Of a stretch of 64,000 nucleotides of DNA, positions 24,501 through 36,442 are shown one piece after another; within the stretch, counting starts at the first letter, position 1, and each line of letters opens with the position of its first letter. Both the position numbers and the translations under genes were made by a program. Source of the DNA: Rhodeus uyekii (Eukaryota; Chordata; Actinopteri; Cypriniformes; Acheilognathidae); NCBI GenBank assembly GCA_037043235.1, contig JAWRVZ010000056.1, positions 881,501-945,500 on the forward strand, written 5' to 3'. The notes below the pieces were generated by a model that saw only the letters and a program-made list of their open reading frames with translations, did no database searches and was not told the DNA's origin.

Positions 24501-27500
24501 GTATCTGGAGAAGAGTCGGGACTAAGATCCTATGTGTGTGCTTAGAAATGTAGGCATGATGTGTGTTTTCTTAAATGAAAGAACCTAGAAAATCCCCATT
24601 CATCCCTTGCCTTAATGTAAATTGTCACTGTGTCCTATTTGAGTTCCTTCAATACATATTTTTTGTCACAAATATTACATTTTAATTACCAAATTTGATG
24701 CATGTCTTCTTAAAATGTGAAATAGTGCAGGTCAACTTCTTGTGTAGTCTTTGTAATGGTTTAAAAAAAATAGATTGAAAAGTCTAAAGATGTTGAAAAG
24801 TTCAAAGTCACCATGAGATAAAAAAAAAATCAGACAATGCTTGTTTTTATTTAAATGAAAATGCCTCGTATTCTTTAATCAAAATAAGTTTCCCTTCATC
24901 ATGTAATACATCTCTTCTATGATGACAACCTGTCACTCACATGAGAACACGGCAATAGCAACCCAAAACCATCCAATCACTTCCCCATGGATGAAGTCCC
25001 ATCCCACATATTTTTTTGTTCAAGTTTGACATTTCACTCTGATATAGAGTATGTCACAATAGGGAGGATAAAAACTATCGCAACTTCCTTTTCATGCTGA
25101 TTTTTTGGATAGCGTCATTAACGGGGAAAAAAACAGTAGGGCTGAATTTTGCAGATAATGCATATTACTTTTTCACTCTCTTAATAATCAATTACAGAAT
25201 TTTAATATTGTATTATAGATCTTTTCTATTAGCAGCAGCAGAAAAAGCTATAACACTTCAAACAAAAGCACTTATTCCTGTTTCAGCTGCTGTGGTTTAT
25301 AATGTACAGAATTTAATATGACAAGGCTGAAAGAAATTAGACATTTAAAGCCCTCAATGGCCTCGTATCATTACTTTGAAGTGTGCGGTCATGCAGGTGT
25401 TCATACACTGTGTTTTTTTTTTTTTTTTATGTTTTTGAATGAAGCCTCTTTCTCAACAAGGCTGCATTTACTTGATCAAAAGTAAAGCCGTAACATGGTA
25501 AAATATTACAATGTAGAAATAACTTGTATATTTGAAAATGTAATTGTATTCCTGTGATGACAGCTAAATTCTCAGCAGTCATTTCTTCAGTCTTCAGTGT
25601 CACATGTTCATTCAGACAATGGTCGCGCTGCTTATATTTTTGTGGAAACTGTGATTCATTTCATTCTAAAGAACAGGCAGCCATTGAACTGTAAACATTT
25701 TCTAACATTATGAATGCTTTTTATCAATTTAATGTCTTTGCTAAATAAAAGTAGTATTTTTAAATATACTGACCCCTATCAAATGATAATTTACTCTCCT
25801 ATGTAAATGTTACCTCAGTGTTCCTTACCTGCTATCGTATGTTATGAACGTTGTGTGAACTACATGAAGGCCAAGTCAAAGGGAAAACCGTCCGTGAACG
25901 CTTACCAATGACTGTTGTGCAAGCCTCTGCTGTTGGGTTAGAGTTGCAAAGACTTTAGGTAAAACCAATAACTTTTAGTGGTTATTGAGCTCTGAGGGTG
26001 TTTGCTTAACCAGGAGATGTTTCTGTTTAAATAGCCTCAGAGATAGCGCCTGGTCACCCGTATCATTGCTTTCGCACATGCTAATCATCTCTTGGCCTGT
26101 GAGCAGACTTGAAGTACAGATAGCAGAAATTTCTTGGCGAAAGCAACTTTTTCTAATGATAAAATCTCTCTTCAAATAACCACAGATCTAAGTTAAAGTT
26201 TGTCCTGGTCATGTTTGTAAGTAATAAAATCTTACCATGTCCTCTTCCACAGGTGATTTTCAAAGCCAAAGCGAAGTATTCCCCAGAACTCAACAAGTAC
26301 AAGTAAGAGACTTTCTTTCTTAGCTGTGAGTGCTGCGAATGAACTAAAGGGATAGTTCACCCAAAAATAAAAATTCTGTCATTTACTCACCCTTATGTTC
26401 TTTCAAACTTGTATGAGTTTCTTTATTCTTGTTTGAACTAAAAAGAAGATATTTTGAAGAATGTTTGTAACCAGACAGTCGACGGAAGCAATTGACTTCC
26501 ATAGCAGAAGAAAGGAAATCGTATAGGTTTGGAACAACTTGACGGTGAGTAAATGATGACAGAATTTTCATTTTTGGATTAACTATCCCTTTAAGTGGTT
26601 GCTTGGAGAGAAAGCACCCTTATGAACCTTTCTTTAGGTTTCAAAGTGCTTTAAACTGTTGTCATCCCTGAAATGTTGCACAACGTTACTGGATTTTTTG
26701 TTTTGTTTATAGAGTGGCATAAGGTTGACGTATTTTTGTATGCTTATCCAGAAGTTAGCATCACCTTGTGAAAAACAGGATTTTTCCATTGGTTTTGGGA
26801 TTTATTGCAGAAAAAAGATCTGTGACTAAAAAAAAGTTTGATTCTTACACGTTTTATTCATCATGATAATTTTCGCAAATGAACACAACTGTTATGAACT
26901 TTGCAGCCTAAATGAATGGTTATAAATTAACTACACCACGGTCGCTCGACTTCACCATCACTAAATTTCCAATAACTCTTTCTGTCTTTGTTTAAATGCG
27001 TTTTCCCTGAAAGTTTGAGTTTGAATAGTCTGCAAGAGTACGATTAGTCAGTAGAGTTTACGTCTTTAACTGATGACGTCTAATGTCCTTAACAACCTCC
27101 ATTTAGCCACTTGTTAGCAACTGCCTTTTAGTTTAGTTTAGTGATTTACAAGCACATTTCAAAAGAACAGATGTTGCAACCGAAGGAAAGGAAGTATAAA
27201 ACCAAATTAAAACACCCGACCAAAACCATGAAGACAAATGAGAAATGTACACCCTCAGTTAAAACAAAGAGTACAAATAATTCTTTGAGGAGGATTTAAA
27301 AATAAAAAGAGAAGGGGAAGATCTAATGTGGAAAGGGAGCGGATGTAGATCACTGATAATATCGCTGGGAAGCAAGTGCATGCAAAGCCTTAAAAAAAAA
27401 AGAGCTACATTTTACAATCAACACAGGATTTCACCCATAGCCAGTGAAGAGAGGCAAGCACAGATGTGATGTGCTGGTTAGTTGCCTGGCTGCTGCGTTT

Positions 27501-30500
27501 TGAACCATTTGCAGGGAATTAACTTCTGAATTAGGCAAACCCAGGTATAGTGAATTACAATAGTTGATGTAATAAATGCATGAATAAAAATGTAAAGGTC
27601 TTTCTTAGAGAGTATTATCTTGATTTTTGTACAAGCAAAACAGAAAAGTGTGAACTATTGGCAAACTGATTTGAATGGAAATGTAAGTGATTACAAAAAT
27701 GGCAGCGAGTCTTGAAGCACAATATTAGTGCATGATGTACACTACATTCATTTAAAGAGATTGTTCAAAGTAAAATGTTCATTTACTCACCCATTTCAAA
27801 CCTGTGGAAGAATTTTTTTTTTTAGCAGAATTTGTTCTGCTGTTTTCCTGTAGAGCGTGGCACTTGCAATGTCAAAGGACATGGGTTCGATTTCCAGAGA
27901 AGCAAGAACAGATTAGACTGTCAATGTGTATCTTGAATGCAATGAAAGTCGCTTTGGATAAAAGCATCTACTAAATGCATAAATGTAAATGTTCATTTTC
28001 AGCTTTTCATGCTTCAAATACCAAAGCACCATTAAAGTTATAGTCATGTTAGGAAAAGGCAGATATTTGAGTCACTGATCATAAAACGCCTTTCTTCCCT
28101 CTGTAACTCTCAAATATTGTGCATTAAAACGCATTGCCATTTAATCACTTAGACTTCCATTCAAATCTAAAGTAATTATAATCTTAAAAACAATTTTCTC
28201 TTGTAATACTTTTAAAATCTAGTCTTCACTATCACATTATCTTGAAACATTGTGAAAATTGTGTTTAGAAAATGTCTTATCAGTGTTGAAAACAGTTGTG
28301 CTTCTTAATACTGTAATTGAAATCCATGACACACTTTGTCAGTTATCTTTAATGAATCGAAAGTTAATTTTTTTTGTATTAGAAATATTTTGTAACATTA
28401 TAAATTACACTTTGCAATAAGGTTTGTCATTAACATTAGCTAACTACACTAGTTGACAAATGAACGGTAATACTTAACATTACTGTTAATCTCAACATTT
28501 ACTAAAGTTGTATCTGTTTGCCTTAGCCAGTGTACTGTCAATTAACATGACCTAACGTTAGTAACTGATGTAGAAAAATATATATATATATATGTATGTG
28601 TATGTATATGTTAGCATTGTTAGTTAATGCATGGATTATTTAATTGCAACTGATGTTAACAAATTAACTTATATTTTGAAATTGATCACTTTTGACTAAT
28701 TTCAGCAATCAGGTTAACGGTGAAGTGTTTTTGTTATTCACACTGAATCTTATCACATGGTTTCAGAAGCTTTGGAATAAAGCAAAGCATATAATCTTAT
28801 GAACTTCTCATTTACTCATTTGCTTTTATGTTCCACACACGAACAGAAATCACACAGCTTTGGAACAACATAAGAGTGAGAATTTATTTTTGGGTGAAAT
28901 TAAGAGGATTTAGAAGGCTTTTTTTTCTTTGGTTGAAAATATCAAAAGACTTTAAAGAAGTTTGAGCCTTAAAATGGACCACATTTGGAGCATTAATCTG
29001 TACAAATGGGGCTTTGATCAGGTGATTTGAGTCTGATGCTGAGTGAAAAGCTTTGAGATCAGATCCTAACGGCCTTCCCAGCTTGTCCTGTCCCAGACAC
29101 AGGATGAGTGGGAGGAGGGCATGTGGTGGAGGAGAGGATTGACAAACAGAGCTAAGGACAAGAGAGGAATAAGGCAACTTTAGCGTAAATGGAAGAGCGT
29201 TCACTATCAACTCTGCATCGTATATTAATATCCAAACTATAGTGAAAACACAGTTTATTAGCAAGGCAACAAGATCATCAGTTTAATTCCCAACACCTAA
29301 ACGCGCGCGCACACACACACATTCACTCATCTTGCAAAAAGAAAAAAGTGAGTAAAGGATTAGGATAAGGTGAAATGATGAAATCCTGAGTTACTAGCAA
29401 TATTTGCACTTTGTAAAACATGACCTGAACAAACCATCAATCATTAACAAGCCTGCTCTCATTTGTTTGAAGTTTGAAGTTGGCTTTATGGTAAAACTTA
29501 GATTGGAACACGGGACTCAACATGACGAAAAGAAGCTATGTAAAAGGATGAAAATTGCATATATTACTAGAAACAAGATACACTTTCAATCAACCATTCA
29601 GTAGTTATAACATTATCTAAGCATAATAGTCACACGTATATAGGTTGTAAACATGATATAGAAGTATGCAGTTGAACAGTGTTTGATTAGAAGTCCATCT
29701 AGCATCATCTTGGGATGATCTGATGCGTTTTGATATGTAAAATCTCAATTTCTGTGGTTTTAAGAGGTTTTAACCCCGTGTTTGAGAGGTCATTCAAAGG
29801 TCTTTTAAAAGGGGGAGGGGGGATAAAACAATCCTTTGTTTTCTTTGTGGGGTTTAAGCTGTGCCATCTCCAAACCAATCTGTCTTTTGCAAACTGCCTA
29901 ACATTGACATTTTAAGTGTGTTTTTTTTCTCTCTAAATTTTACAAGCGTCTATGGTCTTGGAACTGAGTTGGTTAGTTTTGAGTCCTAATTGGCAGATCA
30001 TCCGATTTAGGTTCCTGCATGTTGATTTGGAGTTTCTATGGAATTCTACTTCTTGATCAGTCTGAAAGAGTTATTTGGATTTGGTTCACCCTCAAATCCC
30101 ACATAAGCAATGGCTTGATTGCACTCTACACTTCATTGCCTTTTAAAATAATTGTATAGTATTCTTCCATGTAACCAAAAAAGATGAAAGAAACTCATTA
30201 CCCTTTGATTACATTATCAAAAATGAAAAAATACATTATTCAGCGTAAAGTGCTCTGATGAATCTTGTCAAGTACAAGTGGGGATGTTTAGTCGGAATAA
30301 AATGAAATAATTTAAATCTACGTATTTTCCCGAATTTCGAATGTTGCTCGCATGACGTCAATGATCCATAACTGTTCGGGCTCGGTACACAGTGCTTGTG
30401 CACGAAATTCAAACAATAAGAAAACAAACACAAGTCAGAATCAGAACAAAAAGAAGCAGTCTCTCCCGCTGTACAGCAGCTCGTCCCTTAAGAAGCGTGT

Positions 30501-33500
30501 TCTACAGGTGTTGATCATAGATATCATGAGATACCTCATGGCAGCACAGCCAATCACGTCTTCTTGCATGGTTGACCGGTCAGACAGCCTATCGGCGCCA
30601 GCTGTCAGAGTGAAAGTACAAGCGCCAGAGACAACAACCCTCACAAGGAAGAAAATACCGTAAAAAAAAACCCTGTATGTACTTGGGGATGTAACAAATA
30701 TATTGAAATATTATTAAGTGTAAAAAATTTGTGATATAGCCCGCACCCTTATATAGCCCGCACCCCCCCTGCGGGGCTTGTAAAATCTGGTATAACCCGC
30801 GGGTTATATACGGGAAAATACGGTAATAATAAACTGTGGTTATTTAGGTTGTTCAAGACCATGTTTGTTGTTCTTTCCTTCTCTAAAGTAATTTTGCTCT
30901 CCGCTCTCAATAGGGTGCCCCTGCGTCTAGGATTTCTGCTGGCTGGTGTTTTTTTCTTGGTGGTGAACGTAACGTGTGCCATGCTGGTTCAGGGTGATGT
31001 GGCTGAGAGTCAGGTGAAAGATGCAGTTCTGGCACGAGTGCTGGTTAACGACAGCCTCTTCGTTCTCTGTGCAATCTCACTCGCCATATGCATCTTCAAG
31101 ATTGCTAAAATGTCTTCTGCCAATGTCTACCTGGAGTCAAAGGTAAGTGAACTGGGATGTTTGCATACTGGCTTACTTCATACTCAAGAATATGTTTTTA
31201 GAATATACTTCTACTTGGATTTCAGAACAGCAGTGCACTGCAGTGTTTGTAGTACAACCAGTAACAGCTAATTGCTTTTGAACAAACAGTCCTGAGAAAG
31301 TAATTACCGTTCTGTCTAAATGCGTTGATCTTTGTGATTGTGATCAAGGGGACATCGGTATGCCAGGCCACAGCAATTGGGGCAGCAGTTATCCTCCTCT
31401 ACACTTCCAGAGCCTGTTATAACCTGGTTGTGGTGGCTCTTTCTCCTGAAGATCGGCCCAGCCCGTTCAATTACGGCTGGTACAATGTATCTGACCAGGT
31501 ATATTCAACATAACTATATTGTTCATTCCAAGAGTTAGAAAAAGCTACACTATGAAAAGGTTTTGTTTAAAAATGAATACAATTCTATTATGGATGGATG
31601 TTTAGGGATGGATAGAAAAGGAAATATTAGAGCTAGATAGACAGAAATAGGTACATGTACTGTGCAATGATAATAAAGTAAAGTACAAAACAAATGTAGC
31701 AACGAAATGCAGTTTAGCATCTACCAGAAGTGCAAATAGTAGCATTGTGCAAAAGTACATAAACAATATACAGAGTCTTTGAGCAAAGAGGGAACGTGAA
31801 AGAGCCTGTCTAATGAGATCTTAACCACAATGGGAGATGTGATGTGTACTTACAGATGAGATTTTTCCTTGCTGTCTGTGGGTCTTGACGCAGTATGACA
31901 CAACCGCTCTATTATGGTGATTACTGATAACCATGCAGATTCCTAAGATTAACAGCTGTGAAATTCTACTCTGCAAGCGACATGTCATTTTATGTTGTAA
32001 AGACAGATGGTGATACAGAGGCTAATGTACCTTTTATTAAAATTAAGAACAAAAACAATCCATTTTATGAACCCTTTAACATTTCTAAACTAAAGAATGC
32101 TGTAAAATGTGGACAACCAAATAAAAATTGTCTCTCTAAACTTTCATGCTGCTATTCAAAAGTTTGGGGTCAGATTTTTTTTGGTGTTTTTTTTTTTGTT
32201 CTTCTAGGAAATGAATACTTCTATTCTGCAAGGAAGCATTAAATTGATCAAAGTGACCGTAAAGACATTTATAATATTGCATAGGATTTCTATTGCAAAC
32301 AAATACTTTTCTTGTTAACTCTAATCATCAATTGTTTACAACTCTGATAATAAGAAACGTTTCTTAAATGGCAAATCATTAGATAAGAATTGTAGTAATG
32401 ATGCCAAAAATTCCACTTAAAATATATTAAAATAGAAAACATTTCTTAAAATATTCCATAATATTACTCCATGATGTACCTCATAATATTACATTTTATG
32501 GTAGTTTTTTATCAAATCCAGCCTGGAGGTGAGCATAAAAGAGTCTTTCCAAAATTGAAAAGTCTTACCGACCCTAAACTTTCGAGCGGTGGTTTATGTA
32601 GAAGGTTAACACTGATAAACCCTCATTGAACTTTAACTGTCCCAGATAAACAAACTTCTGCTAGTGTGGCACAGCTGTTTGAGTTAATAATCAATGTTGT
32701 TTTCACCTCAATGTGAGATTTATGAAGTTATTATCCATTTATGTCTGTCATAGTTGTTAATTCTAGTGCACCCTGATTTAGTACTCTATCCTTCAAAGGT
32801 AGTGTGTGTGGTAGGATTGAAGTGTTTTGAATGCGTGTTGTGTAATAAATTGGAGATTATGCTTTTTGTTGCAAATTTACAAATGCAGTTTTGTACCCCG
32901 TGCTGTTTTCTAAGAAGAGATGTTGTCTTCATTCATTGAAAATAAAGTAATTCAACATGGATTATGCTGCTTTGCTCAGTGCAGAAACAATCTATTTGAG
33001 GGGATTTAGACGGATATGGGCTCTGTGGGGGAAAGGTCTTTGTTTTGCTATAAATAGCTCGGGCAAGGCTGTTGTGCAGAAAGGATCGCTGCCTGGTGGT
33101 GACCTAGTTTAGGTTCACCTCTGAGACGGCCGACAGGAAGCCGAGGTTCCCCTGATCGGTCTGCCCCCTTCTCTGACTCAGCTGCATATGTTTGGGTGGC
33201 TGTCTGCTTACTTTATCTTCATAAAGCCACTTTGTCTTTGTCAGGATTTGTTTTTTGCTGGTTTGATCATCCTCCTGTATACATCTAGATATTTATTTTG
33301 TATACATCCTTTCTTTTTTATTTTTGTAGGCCGCTAGCTGTGCTGTGTTGTTGTCAGATTAATGGTAGTGTAGTATGGTTACTCTCTTCTTGGTTGGCAT
33401 GATTTTGAGGGGGATAAACAGGTTGTGACTTTTGTGCTACAATTTACAATTGTGTGTGTGTGTTTTTTATTGTTGTTCTTGTTTGTAGGGCTGATCGTAA

Positions 33501-36442
33501 TTATATATATCTTTATGATTATAAAATAATCATTTTTAATGTTATTTTTATTATAACATCAGTATTACTAAATAAATCTTAAAGTGGTAAATATTACTTC
33601 CATTATATATCCTATATAAGCATTTAAGAAAATAATAATAATATATATTTCAAAGTACAACTGTACAAAATGTTTTAGGGTGAAGATTGTTTTTCAAATG
33701 TCTACATTTTCTAACTGTATTAAAATAAAATATATATATTTTTTGATGGAAAACCACAGGATAAAGCTTCTTTTTTTGTTCACACAGCTGATAGATAGAT
33801 ATGGATTTTGATATATCTAATCTATATAAATGCTGTGTGAACAAAAAAATAAGCTTTATCCTTTATATATCCACTTATGAATAAAAATATTAAATATAAA
33901 AGTGGAAATATAAACTATATGGATGGTCTGGGAAGATGGTCGAGGCATCCTCTGTTTCGAAATGCGCATTATAATTTTATCAGTTCAAATTCATAATGGG
34001 TTCTCTAGAACGACAAAATTTAGGATAATTTTATTTTTGTTGAAAAAAGTGTTATAGAAACAAAATGGCACACATATTTTCTTGTTTTAGATTTAGCCAT
34101 TTTGTTATTTGGTTTTTCTTTTTTTTTTAGCTTTAGTCATTTTAAACTTAAGTAATTTTTTTCCCCATTTAATATGCTTTTGAAAATGTTTAGTTTTAAC
34201 TTGCAGCAACGACCCTAGTGTCTTAGTCTAAGGCCTATTGGCTTTTACAGTGCATCAATACATCAATATGGTCAAAAGTGGAAAGTTCTCAGTGTTAAAT
34301 TTGTCTTGGTGTCTTCAGGCGGACGCAGAGAAGATCAATGGGGAAGCCTATGTGGTCTTTGGGATCATCCTGTTCTTCTGGGAGTTGCTGCCCACCAGTC
34401 TGGTGGTGTTGTTCTTCAGAGTGCAGCGGCCCAATCAGAACCTGGTGAAAGTCTAATCTTGTCTCACTTTTCTAAATCCGTCTGTCAATATCACAGCTGG
34501 ACACTTACTCAATGACGAGAGCAGCAATTGGCTTTTTAAGCCCCAACGGAGAGCTGTTTTCCTGCCAGATAGAATTAATTACTCATACGTCTGCTCCACT
34601 TAAAACAACATCCCATGCTGCTGTGTTGGGCCATTCTTATGGTTTTATTTATGTTGTATACATTGTTTCCGCAGACAACGGGCGGGATGATCAACAGTCA
34701 CAGCTTTAGTTCCAGGGCGTATTTCTTTGACAACCCACGGCGCTATGATAGTGACGATGATCTGTCTAGAAACACAACTTCCCGAGGAGAGAGATGCAGG
34801 TAAACTTTACTGTCTCTTTTGATCAATTTAATGTATTCTTGTCGTTCTAGTTAAAAATGAATACTAAGAAATCTTACTGACCTCAAACTTTTAAACCTTA
34901 AGGAAGTTCAAGCCTGTTTCATGAATGACTCGTTAAAAAGAAACAGTGGTAACACTTTATTTTTGTCATTGTTACATGCAGTTACTATAGTAATAATTAT
35001 AAATTATGCGTAATTACATACAACTAACCCTTAATCAAACCCCAATCCTAACATAACCTTATAGTCAGTACATGCAGTTCATTAATATTACGCCATATTT
35101 TAATGTATAATTATGTTGCAATTAAGGGCAACTTAAAATAAAGTATAACCAAACCTGTTCATAAGAATCATTTGTTTGCGAACAGCAATAACAACTAGAT
35201 TTTAAATGCAAATTTTTTCCGTTGCATGTTCTGCAATTTTATTTAACATCGCACTTTCATGACTTTTTCTTCAGTGAACTATTCCTTTAATCTATGTGAT
35301 TGATGCATCAGCTAAATGTATACAGTAATCCCTCGCCACTTTGCGATTCAAGTTTCGCGGCCTCAGAGCATCGCAGATTTTTCAAAAATATTCATAGAAA
35401 AATAAAAATTCAAAAATACCGCCATATCGGCAGCCGTACTGCAGAAAGCAGCATTGCTTCATTGCAATGCGAGAGAAACGGTTTCCCAGGATGCCAGACA
35501 AAGAGAGAAACTCTCTGAGGCTTTGTACACACCCACGGGCCCTCAGACAAGACACGTGATTGGTTCCCGGCGCGAGATCGACGAATGAGAACCTCTTCGC
35601 CTCTCTCAGAAGCAAATGTTGACGATCCAGCGCTTCCCGAACTGATTTAAAGGCCTCATTATACCAGTGCAGTAACACCATCATCATCAATTCAAAACAC
35701 CCTCAATTCATGAACCGCACAGGTCTGTCATCATCGTCATTACTGGAGTCTCAAGATACTACTGTCATTGATGAGTGTAGAGCACCATAATACGTATCGT
35801 ATAAGAGAGAGTAAATGTATAATATTAAGGTTTAATAATTTAATATATTTAATTAAAATATATATAAAGTATAAATGTACATATTTTAAACATTCTGGTA
35901 CCTACGCACACATATATACGGGAATTCCTAGCGGGGCCAATCTTACATAGCGGATCGCGGGGGGTTACGGTCCACATTAACCACAATATATGAGGGATCA
36001 CTGTATCTCTAAAGGCTCGTTAATATCTATAACGATAACTATATTAGCGCCTATGCCAGCAGACATTGTTCCTTTTATTCTGAACGTGTGCTGCAGTTTG
36101 AGCTCTTTTAAGAAGGATGGATTCTTATTGGCTGTAAGTGGGTTTTAGCGATATCTTTATCGTTATTGTCCTTAGTGAGAACAGGTGTTAAGTCTTAAGG
36201 TTCTGTTTTCCAGCAGTATCCAGTCATCCACGCCACAGACGGGACCAAGTTGGTACGGCTCTATCCAGAGGAATGGCAGCCTTACGCCCATCCCTCACTT
36301 GCTGAACGGCCCTCAAACATCAACCGCCCCTCTTCTCTTTGCATACGGCAACATTCAGACCAACCAACACCACAATTACTATTCCACCCCTCAGAACTAC
36401 TACTCAACCTCTCAGACACACTACGCCACCCCTCAGAACTAA
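13544..36442 (+). CDS. gpr137c: Integral membrane protein GPR137C
   Basis: Seven-pass membrane protein of the GPR137 family; these are lysosomal membrane proteins, and the GPR137B paralogue is linked to Rag GTPase and mTORC1 control. Coding exons: 13544-14017, 26253-26302, 30914-31142, 31349-31498, 34319-34444, 34675-34799, 36214-36442. All are GT-AG, phases chain, total 460 codons plus stop (human about 429). The start is the first ATG in the frame; a second ATG at 13607 is possible. The N-terminus has a run of about a dozen serines. Membrane segments: LGLTVLYTVLYSLLFVF, SVFLFLCLLWSALRTSLF, WLLYCFPVCLQFFTLCLL, LAGVFFLVVNVTCAML, FVLCAISLAICIF, AAVILLYTSRACYNLVVV, VVFGIILFFWELLPTSLV. Diagnostic stretches: KMSSANVYLESK, the SSRAYFFDNPRRYDSDDDL tail and the ATPQN terminus. 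The last acceptor is CAGCAG, so a one-codon splice variant is possible. Confidence 0.95.
16344..16378. repeat. Perfect 15-bp hairpin
   Basis: The arms GTTCCAGGATCAACA (16344-16358) and TGTTGATCCTGGAAC (16364-16378) are exact reverse complements around a 5-nt loop. TTGATCCTGGAAC-type words are common in fish repeats, so this may be the fused or palindromic end of a transposon. Confidence 0.85.
16690..17215 (+). pseudogene. Tc1/mariner transposase relic
   Basis: Two frames together resemble a Tc1-family transposase. The first frame (from about 16747) carries the helix-turn-helix-type region with QQQDRYLLL, RALQNDL and QAVRNRLLDSG. The next frame (17003 onwards) carries CNIIQHDRFDCGSIMVLGGIF, which corresponds to the conserved DRFGGGSVMVWGGI block. 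The frame shifts between them, there are internal deletions, and the C-terminal catalytic part and both termini are missing. It is a dead intronic copy in gpr137c intron 1. Confidence 0.8.
18311..18562. repeat. GT / TA compound microsatellites
   Basis: A short GT tract occurs near 18311-18328, a longer GT tract at about 18474-18504 and a TA tract at about 18525-18560, with mixed sequence between. They account for the apparent VCVCVC and IYIYIY open frames on both strands. Confidence 0.93.
19640..19985 (+). mobile_element. Diverged MITE copy (CAAAAGTTTGGGG-type family)
   Basis: Landmarks are AAGTTTGGGGTTGGTAAG, then AATACAGTAATATTGTGAAA, GATCCTTCAGAAGTCATTCT, TTGTTGTGCTGC and TGCATCCTTACTGAATAAAA, in family order. 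The copy is intronic and decayed, and its edges are approximate. Confidence 0.6.
20830..21115. repeat. Degenerate TCATAATT / GTCTCATA word repeat
   Basis: Loosely spaced words such as CACAATTATGAC, GTCTCATAATTGTGACTTA, TTTAGTCTTT and TCTCAT recur every 30-60 bp. They resemble a decayed form of the same kind of array as 4144-5149 (both built on GTCATAATT), but homology is not proven. Confidence 0.45.
25425..25785 (+). mobile_element. Diverged MITE copy (CAAAAGTTTGGGG-type family)
   Basis: The interior words AAGGCTGCATTTACTTGATC, ATTCCTGTGATGA, TCTTCAGTGTCACATG and TTTGCTAAATAAAAGTAGTA occur in family order, ending in an inverted TGACCCCTATCAAATG terminus. Edges are approximate. Confidence 0.6.
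26347..26591. mobile_element. Foldback MITE with AAGGGATAGTTCACCC ends (Angel-like)
   Basis: The left end AAGGGATAGTTCACCCAAAA and a near-perfect inverse at the right (ending CTATCCCTT) enclose 245 bp flanked by TA at 26345-26346 and 26592-26593. Homology between the arms extends well inward (TCTGTCAT, TTTACTCACC). I recognise this as an abundant cyprinid foldback element resembling the one named Angel in zebrafish; the family name is from memory. It starts 45 bp into gpr137c intron 2. Confidence 0.8.
27160..27610. repeat. Interspersed repeat fragment, LINE-like
   Basis: Words such as TAGCCAGTGAAGAGAGGCAA, GTGATGTGCTGGTTAG and GGCTGCTGCGTTTTGAACC resemble the 3' part of a teleost LINE-type repeat I have seen before. 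No reverse transcriptase frame is visible. Class and boundaries are uncertain. Confidence 0.35.
27850..27990 (+). mobile_element. tRNA-derived SINE-like copy
   Basis: It carries GTAGAGCGTGGCACTTGCAA, the B-box-like GGGTTCGATTTCC, AGCAAGAACAGATTAGA, TCTTGAATGCAATG and the tail GCTTTGGATAAAAGCATC. It belongs to the same family as the copies at 48195 and 51420 and lies in gpr137c intron 2. Confidence 0.65.
30321..30823. mobile_element. MITE with CGTATTTTCCCG ends, copy 1
   Basis: The left end CGTATTTTCCCG and the right end CGGGAAAATACGG form terminal inverts, with TA on both sides (30319-30320 and 30824-30825). The right part repeats the word TATAGCCCGCACC and related GCGGGTTATA units. A diverged inverted copy lies at 42640-43070 in ero1a. 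The element ends about 90 bp before gpr137c exon 3. It fits a Tc1/mariner-type TA target, but the family is not certain. Confidence 0.72.
32148..32592. mobile_element. Foldback MITE (CAAAAGTTTGGGG-type), both ends present
   Basis: The left end GCTATTCAAAAGTTTGGGG faces the inverted right end GACCCTAAACTTTCGAGCGG. The interior includes GCAAGGAAGCATTAAATTG and TTTAAAATG-type words. Both termini are visible, which shows that this high-copy family is a DNA-type foldback element and not a LINE. It is intronic in gpr137c. Confidence 0.65.
33758..33862. repeat. Inverted repeat with about 31-bp arms
   Basis: The left arm (33758-33788, AGGATAAAGCTTC...GTTCACACAGC) and right arm (33832-33862, GCTGTGTGAACA...AAGCTTTATCCT) pair with only one or two mismatches around a 43-nt AT-rich loop. 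It could be a short foldback element or a transcribed hairpin in gpr137c intron 4. Confidence 0.85.
35323..36003. mobile_element. pogo/Tigger-like MITE
   Basis: The left end CAGTAATCCCTCGCC and inverted right end TGAGGGATCACTG are flanked by TA (35321-35322 and 36004-36005). Subterminal TTTCGCGG and GCGGATCGCGG words are typical of pogo/Tigger termini. No transposase frame survives. It lies in gpr137c intron 6. Confidence 0.8.

Larger units (their letters stand above)
14018..26252 (+). other. gpr137c intron 1 (12.2 kb)
   Basis: The intron runs from the GTAAGT donor to the TTCCACAG acceptor. It holds the hairpin at 16344-16378, a Tc1 relic near 16690-17215, GT/TA microsatellites at 18311-18562, a poly-C run near 18751-18765, MITE copies, and a stretch of TCATAATT words at 20830-21115. 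Apart from an unassigned CpG-bearing segment near 15900-16190 I see nothing gene-like. Confidence 0.8.
31499..34318 (+). other. gpr137c intron 4
   Basis: It holds a foldback MITE at 32148-32592 and an inverted-repeat hairpin at 33758-33862. The rest is AT-rich with no coding or structured signal I can support. Confidence 0.75.
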
